Below, in pieces: positions 28,708-36,111 of a DNA stretch of 42,447 bases. Position numbers and translations under genes: made by a program. The stretch is taken from NCBI GenBank assembly GCA_017649565.1, contig JAGCGO010000096.1, forward strand, positions 1 to 42,447, written 5' to 3'. The stretch's first letter is position 1; each line of letters opens with the position of its first letter. This stretch comes from Fibrobacter sp. (GTDB lineage Bacteria; Fibrobacterota; Fibrobacteria; Fibrobacterales; Fibrobacteraceae). A model generated the notes under the pieces. The model did no database searches and was not told the origin of the DNA. It worked only from the letters and a program-made list of their open reading frames with translations.

Positions 28708-31458
28708 TTAGAATCCCTGGCCGATCACGAAGTTGAACTCCATGTCGCCTACGTTGGTACGCTGCAGACCGCTATAGGTTTCACCCACATCCAGAGGCCA
28801 TGCAAAGTCAAATCCGATAATACCGAGCATCGGCACAACTACGCGGAAGCCGAAACCAATATCCTTCTTGAGGCTGGTCGGGTCCCATTCCTCGAGCGGG
28901 CTACGCGCAGGCGTGGGAACCTTGGTGCTCGGATCGTAGCGGTCACCGAATACGTTACCCGCATCGAAGAAGAACGGCAACAGGTAGAATGTCTGCGGCA
29001 CGAGGCCAAGTTGCAGTTCCGCACCGACATACTGGTAGCTGCGACCCAGGCGACGGTAACCGATAGAACCAGAGCTATAGCCACGCATCATGCCTTCGTA
29101 CCCGAGCACACCGCCCATGGTATAAAGCGTACGGTATTGCAGCTGGTCGCCGAAGATCACACCATACTCGTTCGTGAGTGCAATCGCGAGCCTGTCGCGG
29201 AACAGCGGGAACCACCACTTGACCGTGAGTTCCGTCTTCACGAAGTTGAAATCACTGAACAGCACATCGTCTGCCCACTGGACATCCAGCACATAACGGG
29301 AACCGTCCGTCGGGAACTGCGGCAGGTTCTTGTCGTCACGCACCAGGCGGAAGTTCAGTGCAGATTCGACACCCGTGTACACCACGTAGCTGTCTTCGAT
29401 GTTCGGGCCCTGCTTGTTCATGAGCCAGCTGTAACCGATCTGTCCGTAGAAGTAGTCATCGGGCCACTTGAGACGCTTACCCACATACACGTTGCCGCCG
29501 TAGCGGGTGACGTTCGGGTCGTAATCCAGGTGCCACCACGAGTAGCTGAGACCACCACCCACGGTAATCGGCTTGTCCATGAACCACGGTTCCTGGAAAT
29601 TGATGGAAGCGCTCTTCTTGTCGACACCGTACTCGAGGTTCAACGATGCGGCCTGTCCGTTACCCATACAGCAGTTCGGGATGGAAACGCTAGCCGTACC
29701 TACAAGGCCATCACTTTCACTATAGGACACACCCAGGCTGAACTGGCCCGTACCGGCTTCCTTTTCCTGCACGACAAAGTCAAGGTCGACTTCCTGTTCA
29801 CCGACCACCTTGATGTCCGGCGTGACCATGTCGAAGAAGTTCAGTTGCATGATTTCGCGGAAACTACGTTCCAAGGCCGACTGGCGATACGTGTCTCCCG
29901 GATACAGGCGGACTTCACGACGGATGACCTTCTCGTTGGTCTTCGTATTGCCGTGGATATGCACCTTGTGAATCTGTGCCGGAAGGCCTTCCACCATGTG
30001 GTACGTCAGGTTGACCGTCGAATCGTTTTCGAAGGTGCGTTCTTCGGTAAACTGGGCGAACAGGTAGCCGTCTTCGCGATAGGCATCGAGCAGCGCCTTC
30101 TTGGACGCTTCGTACACATAGTAGTCGAACACCTCGCCACTATCCAGGCGGTAGGCGTAGTTCAAGATATTGTCGTTCAGGACCTCGTTGCCGGTGAAAT
30201 GCAGGGAGCCCATGTAGTAGCGGCGACCCTCGATCATGTTGATATGGATGATGATGGCACTGGAAGTCTTGATATTGTCGTACTTGTTCAGAGTAGAGAA
30301 CAGGTCTTCCATCTGGTAGCGGACGAGCAACTTTTCTTCGTAAACTCCGCGCTTCTTGATCGCGAGGAGGGAATCAATTTTCGGGTTGCTCCACTTGAGG
30401 TCGGCCGTGATTTCGAGCCACTCCTTGCGCGCGCTCTCATAGCGGATAATGTCGTTGAGCATCTTGAGGGCTTCTTCCTCGTCCTTGACCTGCTTCACCT
30501 GACGGCTCACCCAAGGTTCCGTACTCTTGTGGAACTTACGATAGTAATGCGTGACCTGCATGGTCGGTTTGCCCGCCATCATGTAAAGCGGAGACGAAGG
30601 TTCGGCCAAGGCGGCATTCAGCTGGTCGTACATGGTAGCGAGGCGATTGCCGACGGGGACCATGCGTCCCAGATAGAACAGGCAGCTGGAATCCGGGAGG
30701 TACTCCGCCCTATAATCGGTCAACTCGGCATCCAGGAAACCAAAATGGCGAATGGCGTTCAACACCGTGTCGCGGTCCGCATCGAAGACAATCTGCTTGA
30801 ACTCGCCGCCGCCCCACCACTGGTCCTGCTTGGTAAGCATGTGTTCCTTGATGTCTTCGGCGGGCACGTGTTCGTTACCCTGTATATCGAACTGGGTCAC
30901 CCTGACCTTGCCGCCCTCGCGCACAATGAAGGTGACTTCGTTCTTGTTGTCATCTGTCGGAGTCTCGCGGTAGCCGACTTCAGCCAGCAGATAACCTTCG
31001 GAATGGAAATAGTCCAACAAGGCCTGACGGTCGCGTTCCAACTGGCTCTTGCTGTACACCTGTCCCGGGATAATGCGCAGTTTCAGGCGCAGGTCTTCTT
31101 CGGGAACCTCGTCGCATCCGTCAAAGTAGGCCGTATCGAGAGCCGGGAGCTCCTTAATCTTGAAAATGACATCCACATCCGAGCCGTCGTCCACATAGTC
31201 GATCCAGGCCGTAACATCGTCAAAAAGTCCCGAATTGTAAAGGTTGGCCACCGAGGTCTGGATTTTCTCGGACAGCGCCGCAGGAGAGTAGGTCTGCCCG
31301 TCACGGATGCCGATACGGCTCAGCACGGAACGCTCGTCCATATTCTCAGTGCCGTCCACCATAACCTTGCGGACCTTGTTTTCCGCCATAAAACTATCAG
31401 ACACTTCCAAAAGTTGCGCCCTAGTCACGGACACAATGGCCAGTATCAAAAAAATCAA
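28708..31458 (-). CDS. bamA: Outer membrane protein assembly factor BamA
   Basis: Central component of the BAM complex. 916 residues, longer than the usual 800: signal peptide (ending VTRAQ), five POTRA domains and a 16-strand barrel ending GQGF. POTRA1 is at about 27-103 (VRKVMVDGTENMDERSVLSR), POTRA2 at 106-182, POTRA3 begins at 184 (VRVTQFDIQGNEHVPAEDI) but is split by an insertion at about 251-398 before its last strand (AIIIHINMIEG). POTRA4 begins at 413 (YYMGSLHFTGNEVLND) and POTRA5 at 494 (QIHKVHIHGNTKTNE). The barrel has the usual FLSTPxF-like segment. The start given is the nearest TTG in frame, but an ATT or CTG at 31473-31468 fits the SD AGGTAGGT better. Confidence 0.95.
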   Translation of the reverse strand: MIFLILAIVSVTRAQLLEVSDSFMAENKVRKVMVDGTENMDERSVLSRIGIRDGQTYSPAALSEKIQTSVANLYNSGLFDDVTAWIDYVDDGSDVDVIFKIKELPALDTAYFDGCDEVPEEDLRLKLRIIPGQVYSKSQLERDRQALLDYFHSEGYLLAEVGYRETPTDDNKNEVTFIVREGGKVRVTQFDIQGNEHVPAEDIKEHMLTKQDQWWGGGEFKQIVFDADRDTVLNAIRHFGFLDAELTDYRAEYLPDSSCLFYLGRMVPVGNRLATMYDQLNAALAEPSSPLYMMAGKPTMQVTHYYRKFHKSTEPWVSRQVKQVKDEEEALKMLNDIIRYESARKEWLEITADLKWSNPKIDSLLAIKKRGVYEEKLLVRYQMEDLFSTLNKYDNIKTSSAIIIHINMIEGRRYYMGSLHFTGNEVLNDNILNYAYRLDSGEVFDYYVYEASKKALLDAYREDGYLFAQFTEERTFENDSTVNLTYHMVEGLPAQIHKVHIHGNTKTNEKVIRREVRLYPGDTYRQSALERSFREIMQLNFFDMVTPDIKVVGEQEVDLDFVVQEKEAGTGQFSLGVSYSESDGLVGTASVSIPNCCMGNGQAASLNLEYGVDKKSASINFQEPWFMDKPITVGGGLSYSWWHLDYDPNVTRYGGNVYVGKRLKWPDDYFYGQIGYSWLMNKQGPNIEDSYVVYTGVESALNFRLVRDDKNLPQFPTDGSRYVLDVQWADDVLFSDFNFVKTELTVKWWFPLFRDRLAIALTNEYGVIFGDQLQYRTLYTMGGVLGYEGMMRGYSSGSIGYRRLGRSYQYVGAELQLGLVPQTFYLLPFFFDAGNVFGDRYDPSTKVPTPARSPLEEWDPTSLKKDIGFGFRVVVPMLGIIGFDFAWPLDVGETYSGLQRTNVGDMEFNFVIGQGF

Positions 31459-31472
31459 TCGTAAGCGCAGAA

Positions 31473-31718
31473 TAAACCTACCTATAGATACAGAAAAAAT
31501 TCCAAAATACCGCCCAAAAATACAAAAAATAAACCCACCTAACCCACCTCCCAGATTATAAAAGCACGCTACATCCTATGAACGCCTTATTACATACCAT
31601 GTAAAACGTTCCCCGCCGCCCTTTTTGCAAAAAAAAGAAAAACCTCCTTTTGGCGCTCTTGACTTTCCGAAATAATTATATATTCATAAGCGCAAAATTT
31701 TTAACTAAAGGAACCCCT
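31473..31718. other. bamA-paaK intergenic region
   Basis: Divergent control region of about 245 nt. On the minus strand AGGTAGGT (31482-31475 approximately) is the bamA SD, and TAttTTTG/TATTTTGG boxes lie upstream of it. On the plus strand a paaK promoter lies at 31659. The rest is A/T-rich; no further gene or RNA was seen. Confidence 0.5.
31659..31686 (+). promoter_or_regulatory. Putative paaK promoter
   Basis: TTGACT (31659-31664), then TATTCA at 16 bp (31681-31686) within TATATATTCA. An AAAGGA Shine-Dalgarno follows before the ATG at 31719. Confidence 0.55.
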
Positions 31719-33056
31719 ATGCGTTCAACCGCCTGGAATGACGAAGAAAACCTGGTCCTGCCCGAAATGGCCCTGGACTTCATGCCCGAAGAAAAACTGC
31801 GCGAGCTGCAGCTGCAGCGTATGCGCGCCACCGTAAAGCTTGCCTACGAGAAGGTCCCGCTCTTCCGTGAACGTATGGACGAGAAGGGACTCAAGCCCGA
31901 CGACATCAAGACGCTCAAGGACGTGGCCAAGCTCCCCTTCACCATGAAGAAGGACCTGCGCGACACCTACCCGTACGGCCTCTTCGCCGTCGACATGAGT
32001 GAAGTCGTGCGCCTGCACGCCAGTTCCGGCACCACGGGTAAGCCCATCGTCGTGGGCTACACCAAGGAAGACATGGACGTGTGGGCCCAGGTCGTGAAGC
32101 GTGGCCTGCTCGCCTGCGGCTTCCGCAGCACCGATATTGTGCAGAACTTCTACGGCTACGGCCTCTTCACTGGCGGTCTCGGCATCCACGGCGGTTTCGA
32201 AGCCCTCGGTGCGACCGTCATCCCCATCAGCGGCGGCAATACCGAACGCCAGGTGATGCTCATGAAGGACTTCGGCGTTACCGCAGTGGGCGGAACCCCG
32301 AGTTACTTTGTCCGCATTATCGACGTCGCCGAAAAGATGGGCATCGACATCCGTGACTTGAAGGTCAAGCGCGGCATCTTCGGTGCCGAGCCCTGGAGCG
32401 ACGGCATGCGCGACTACATCGAAGAAAAGACCGGCATCAAGGCGTACGACATCTACGGACTTTCCGAAATCGTGGGCCCGGGCGTGGGTTGCGAATGCGA
32501 CTGCCGCGACGGCATCCATATCTTCGAAGACCATTTCTACCCCGAAATCATCGACCCCGAAACTCTTGAACCGCTTCCGGACGGCGAAGAGGGCGAACTC
32601 GTGCTTTCTACGCTCAGCAAGAAGGCCATGCCCATCATCCGCTACCGTACCCGCGACATTACGACCATCGAGAAAACCAAGTGCAAGTGCGGCCGTACCA
32701 TCCGCCGCATCCGCCGTATCGGCCGCCGCAGCGACGACATGATCATCATGCGCGGCGTGAACGTGTTCCCGAGCCAGATCGAGACGGCTCTGCTCCGCGC
32801 AGAGAAGGCCTTGCCGCACTACCAGATCGTGCTCGACACCAAGAACAACATGGACACGCTCGAGGTCAAGGTGGAAGTTTCCCGCGACATGGTGAGCGAC
32901 TCCATGAGCGCCATGGAACAGCTGAACAAGAAGTTCAAGCACTCCATCGAGCAGATTCTCGGCATTTCCGTCATCGTCACGCTCTGCGAGCCCGATTCGC
33001 TGCCGCGTAGCGAAGGCAAGGCAAAGCGCGTCATCGACAACCGTAAGAAGATGTGA
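31719..33056 (+). CDS. paaK: Phenylacetate-CoA ligase family protein
   Basis: A 445-residue adenylate-forming enzyme that converts phenylacetate (or another aryl acid) to its CoA thioester. The ATP motif is HASSGTTGKPIVVGYT (100-115). Other PaaK signatures are FGAEPWSDGMRDYIEEK, YDIYGLSEIVGPGVG, GIHIFEDHFYPEI, CKCGRTIRRI and the C-terminal MRGVNVFPSQIE. The ATG at 31719 (AAAGGA upstream) gives the normal N-terminus. A tandem-ACT protein follows across repeat element C. In anaerobes this pair usually occurs with indolepyruvate ferredoxin oxidoreductase genes (established association), for reductive synthesis or breakdown of aromatic amino acids; iorAB is not seen here. Confidence 0.95.
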   Translation: MRSTAWNDEENLVLPEMALDFMPEEKLRELQLQRMRATVKLAYEKVPLFRERMDEKGLKPDDIKTLKDVAKLPFTMKKDLRDTYPYGLFAVDMSEVVRLHASSGTTGKPIVVGYTKEDMDVWAQVVKRGLLACGFRSTDIVQNFYGYGLFTGGLGIHGGFEALGATVIPISGGNTERQVMLMKDFGVTAVGGTPSYFVRIIDVAEKMGIDIRDLKVKRGIFGAEPWSDGMRDYIEEKTGIKAYDIYGLSEIVGPGVGCECDCRDGIHIFEDHFYPEIIDPETLEPLPDGEEGELVLSTLSKKAMPIIRYRTRDITTIEKTKCKCGRTIRRIRRIGRRSDDMIIMRGVNVFPSQIETALLRAEKALPHYQIVLDTKNNMDTLEVKVEVSRDMVSDSMSAMEQLNKKFKHSIEQILGISVIVTLCEPDSLPRSEGKAKRVIDNRKKM

Positions 33057-33060
33057 TAAG

Positions 33061-33185
33061 AGGATCTAGAGACTAAGGGCTAGAGGCTAGTGAATGAGAA
33101 TCACGCACTTCGTGCGTCTATAACAAATGGCGAAGCCATGATATCTTTCTCTAGCCTCTAAATCCTAGATCCTAACCCCTAAAAG
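33061..33185. repeat. Intergenic repeat element C (large imperfect inverted repeat)
   Basis: Left arm AGGATCTAGAGACTAAGGGC with TAGAGGCTAG; right arm CTAGCCTCTAAATCC, TAGATCCTAACCCCT (33166-33180), the inverse of the left. Between them are two perfect hairpins with 3-nt loops: ACGCAC-TTC-GTGCGT (33103-33117) and ATGGC-GAA-GCCAT (33127-33139). It fills the paaK-ACT gap and shares AGGGGTTAGGATCTAGG-type blocks with B and D. Confidence 0.8.
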
Positions 33186-33207
33186 TTTTAAAATAGGAGA
33201 AAACAAT

Positions 33208-33633
33208 ATGAAAATTCCTCAGGTTTCAGTTTTCGTATCGAACCGTCCGGGCCGTCTCCAGGCCGTGTGCAAATCCCTCGCCGACGCCGGCGTGAACCTG
33301 CTTTCACTCACGCTTGCCGACTCGGGCGAATTCGGCCTCATCCGCCTTATCGTCAGTGACCCGGAAAAGGCAGTGGACGTACTCGCCAAGGCGGGTCTCA
33401 GCTCCACCATCACCGACGTGGTGGCCTGCCCCGTGAACGCAGCCATCGGCGGGCTCGCCGAACTGCTCTCCACTGCGGTCGGAACCCAGCAGATCGACTA
33501 CATGTACGCCTATCCTTCCACCCTGAACGGCCAGAACATCATGATTCTGCGTTTCCAGGATGTGGACAAGGCCATCGAAGCCCTGAAGGCTACGAACTTC
33601 AAGGCCATCAGCAAGGAAGAGCTGCTCGGATAA
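33208..33633 (+). CDS. Tandem ACT-domain protein
   Basis: A 141-residue protein of two ACT units (small amino-acid-binding regulatory domains). ACT1 runs from QVSVFVSNRPGRLQAVCKSL to about residue 66, ACT2 from about residue 70 with IDYMYAYPSTLNGQNIMILR. This stand-alone double ACT is typically encoded next to paaK in anaerobes, suggesting it senses an aromatic amino acid in that pathway. GGAG precedes the ATG closely. A strong terminator follows. Confidence 0.93.
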   Translation: MKIPQVSVFVSNRPGRLQAVCKSLADAGVNLLSLTLADSGEFGLIRLIVSDPEKAVDVLAKAGLSSTITDVVACPVNAAIGGLAELLSTAVGTQQIDYMYAYPSTLNGQNIMILRFQDVDKAIEALKATNFKAISKEELLG

Positions 33634-33663
33634 TTCCTATGTCAGGAATCCGCCATTTTACTA

Positions 33664-33688
33664 ACGCCGGAACAATCCGGCGTTTTTT
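33664..33688 (+). terminator. Intrinsic terminator of the paaK-ACT unit
   Basis: ACGCCGG (33664-33670), loop AACAAT, CCGGCGT (33677-33683), then TTTTT. Confidence 0.9.
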
Positions 33689-33698
33689 ATTTCCATTT

Positions 33699-33795
33699 AC
33701 AAATTGTCCACAGAAAAAAGCTTTTCTTTATCCAAAATGCGAAAAAAAAGATAATTTTTGAAAATAAAGAACAACATATTTCGTTTGGAGGCTCC
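33699..33795 (+). promoter_or_regulatory. Upstream region of lipoprotein gene, copy 1 (duplicated with 37631-37731)
   Basis: ACAAATTGTCCACAGAAAAA, then A/T-rich DNA, then TTTTTGAAA, ATATTTCG and the SD TTTGGAGG. The same motifs occur in the same order before the paralogous gene at 37732. TTGTCCACA (33704-33712) is one base from a DnaA box. Confidence 0.55.
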
Positions 33796-34803
33796 ATGAA
33801 TATTCGCAAGCATTGGAAAAAATTCTTGATCGCTTCGACAACACTTTTTTGGGCAAGTTGCGGCAGCGACAGTGAAAGCACTACCGCCCCGCAAGTTCAG
33901 GTCCCCGAATCGAGCGCAGCAATCACTTCATCGGAAACAGTAGAACCAGGCTCATCCGAAGAGGTTGCCAATTCCAGCGAAACCGGCAGCATAGAAAGTT
34001 CCAGCGACGCCGTACAGTCCAGTCCCAGCGAAGGTTACAAGGGCATCCGGCTCGCCCGCGACACAAGCGTCACATGCGTCGAAATGTCTAATTCCTATTG
34101 TGCGAAATACTACTCTCCATCATCTCCAGACCAAGAACGCAGCAAAGAGATCCGCGACCAGCTAAGAAACAATACGACAAAAACCCTTGAAGAACTAAAC
34201 GATCTTGAAGATACCCTAGAAACGATATCCTACGAAGCCGTGGCTCTGTACGGGGTAGCGTCATGCGAAAGATACGAGTCCACGCCAGTCTATGTATGTT
34301 CAAATGTCGGAACTCTTTACGGCGACTCATATAAAGTAAAGGACAACCTTCTCTATTCCTCCGAAGAATACAACGAAAAATTTCCCAGCAGTTCAAGCAA
34401 CGCTCCAAGTTCCAACAGCAGCGCCCCCGAATCGAGCAGTGTCGAACCGGAATCGAGCAGCAGCGAAGCGGAGTCCAGCAGCAGCGCAGAGCTTCCGTCT
34501 CCCCTTTGCACAAAAGGCGAGTTCATCGGCTCATACGAAATCAGGAACGAATTTGCCGTGCAAAGAGACTCAATTGTCAACAGAGCGAATAGAGATTTAG
34601 ACGACACAACCCGCGTTGCCCTGAGCGGTTGCTTTTCAAAGATAACCTTCAATGAAGACAAGGCCCAATTCGAAGGGCTAGTCGCCAAATATCAAACCTG
34701 CGACGGCGAGACCATTGTCAATCCACGCTACCAGGCGAAACTCGATTCCAACGAGGCCTATATCCAGAAAAAGATTGACGACTGTCAGAAAGAACCGGAA
34801 TAA
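33796..34803 (+). CDS. Ser-rich lipoprotein, paralog of the one at 37732
   Basis: A 335-residue predicted lipoprotein. Basic N-terminus (MNIRKHWKKFLIAS), then FWASC with lipid Cys22. Two Ser/Glu-rich spacers flank a first conserved segment: residues 23-80 and about 195-235 (SSSSNAPSSNSSAPESSS). The first segment has TVTCVEMSNS and QERSKEIRDQLRNN, then a TLEELNDLEDTLE helix. The C-terminal domain begins PLCTKGEF and ends TIVNPRYQAKLDSNEAYI. The same plan is seen at 37732-38781. Cysteines in both domains suggest disulfides. No enzyme motif; a surface protein of unknown role. It lies 63 nt upstream of the GH18 gene on the same strand. Confidence 0.85.
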   Translation: MNIRKHWKKFLIASTTLFWASCGSDSESTTAPQVQVPESSAAITSSETVEPGSSEEVANSSETGSIESSSDAVQSSPSEGYKGIRLARDTSVTCVEMSNSYCAKYYSPSSPDQERSKEIRDQLRNNTTKTLEELNDLEDTLETISYEAVALYGVASCERYESTPVYVCSNVGTLYGDSYKVKDNLLYSSEEYNEKFPSSSSNAPSSNSSAPESSSVEPESSSSEAESSSSAELPSPLCTKGEFIGSYEIRNEFAVQRDSIVNRANRDLDDTTRVALSGCFSKITFNEDKAQFEGLVAKYQTCDGETIVNPRYQAKLDSNEAYIQKKIDDCQKEPE

Positions 34804-34866
34804 AGCATAGTCGCTACGCACTCCCCTTCGCAAAAAAAACATATATTGGTGAAGGAGGAGTGCGGC

Positions 34867-36111
34867 ATGTCTGGCAGGAATATCTACAAAAAATTTTTCG
34901 TCGTAACGGCTTTTGCCATCGCGGGCGTTTGCTCCGCATGGGGTTCGCCCCTGTTTATCGGTTACTACCCCGACTGGGGGAAATGGCACAAGCCCGCCTA
35001 TACCGTAGACAAGGTCCCCTACGAAAAACTCACGCACGTTCTGTGGAGTTTTATCACGCCGGACACCGACGGTTCGCTCAAGGGCGATGCCGCAGATGAT
35101 CCGAGCGCACTCGATTCCATGGTGACGCTCGCCCATGCCGCCGGAACAAAGGCGATTGTGTCGCTAGGCGGTGGAGGACAGAGCGAGAATTTTGTACCCG
35201 TCGCATCGGATGACGCGCTCCGCGGCAAGTTTATCGAGAACCTCGTGCAGTTCGTCGCCGACCACAATCTGGACGGACTCGACATGGACTGGGAATGGGA
35301 ATACAATCCCGTACCCGATGCAGACACCATCGCCTACAACAAGTTGCTTTCCGAACTCCGCGCAGCGCTCCCCAAAGAAAAAAGCCTTTCAGCAGCACTC
35401 CCCTGCTCGCCCTATTATGGAAAGTGGTTCACGCCCGAAGTCCTCGTCGCAAACCTCGACTGGTTCGGCTTCATGACCTACGACATCACCGGCGACTGGG
35501 ATGACAAGGCCATGTTTGACTCGCCGCTCTATCCGCACGAAGGTTACACCACATGGTCGTGGGAAGAAACTCGCGACTACTGGAAAAAGCGTGGTGTCCC
35601 CACCGAAAAGATGGTCTTCGGCATCCCCTCCTTCGGATTCCAATTCGAAGGGGCGACAGGCCCCGGCACCGACTTTACAAAGGGTACGGCAAAGCAAGTA
35701 CCGTACAAGGATATTGTCGCGAATACCGAATGGGAATACTTCTATGACAGCGTCTCCGTGGAGCCCTACGGCATATCGTCAACCGGCTATGTCACCTTCG
35801 AAGACCCGCATTCTTCCGCCGTCAAGTCACGCTGGGTCAAGGATAACGGCTACGCGGGCATCATGGTGTGGGAAGTCTCGCACGACTACATCGAAGGCAC
35901 TGGGAACCCGATTCTCGACAGCATCGCCGTGGTTCTCCGCGACGAGCCGACAACCGCGATTAAGCCGCCCCGTCCGCGAGATATGCGCAAAGCCCGCAGC
36001 ACAGGCAGTGTCAATAGAGCCGCCAAGAACGGCGTAAAGGTAGACGCCCTCGGGCACAGGATCCGTGGCGAACACCCGATTATTTTGCTTGACATTGGAG
36101 GAGAAAGATGA
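34867..36111 (+). CDS. Secreted glycoside hydrolase family 18 (chitinase-like)
   Basis: A 414-residue exported enzyme. Signal peptide in residues 1-24 (MSGRNIYKKFFVVTAFAIAG, then VCSA). The GH18 barrel shows LFIGYYPDWGKW, the substrate-binding SLGGGGQSENF, and the catalytic D136-G-L-D139-M-D141-W-E143 with E143 as proton donor. The later strand FGFMTYDITGDWDD and the late Trp-rich MVWEVSHDY complete the barrel. Substrate may be chitin, other GlcNAc glycans or peptidoglycan. A tail of about 50 basic residues follows the barrel. The ATG at 34867 is chosen (GGAGGAG upstream). Its stop overlaps the next start (ATGA at 36108), so the DUF4832 gene is translationally coupled. Confidence 0.93.
   Translation: MSGRNIYKKFFVVTAFAIAGVCSAWGSPLFIGYYPDWGKWHKPAYTVDKVPYEKLTHVLWSFITPDTDGSLKGDAADDPSALDSMVTLAHAAGTKAIVSLGGGGQSENFVPVASDDALRGKFIENLVQFVADHNLDGLDMDWEWEYNPVPDADTIAYNKLLSELRAALPKEKSLSAALPCSPYYGKWFTPEVLVANLDWFGFMTYDITGDWDDKAMFDSPLYPHEGYTTWSWEETRDYWKKRGVPTEKMVFGIPSFGFQFEGATGPGTDFTKGTAKQVPYKDIVANTEWEYFYDSVSVEPYGISSTGYVTFEDPHSSAVKSRWVKDNGYAGIMVWEVSHDYIEGTGNPILDSIAVVLRDEPTTAIKPPRPRDMRKARSTGSVNRAAKNGVKVDALGHRIRGEHPIILLDIGGER

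Noticed and set aside
29011..31464. 817-codon open frame antisense to bamA
   Set aside because: Antisense shadow with the same Val/His/Arg bias; bamA on the other strand has five POTRA units and a barrel.
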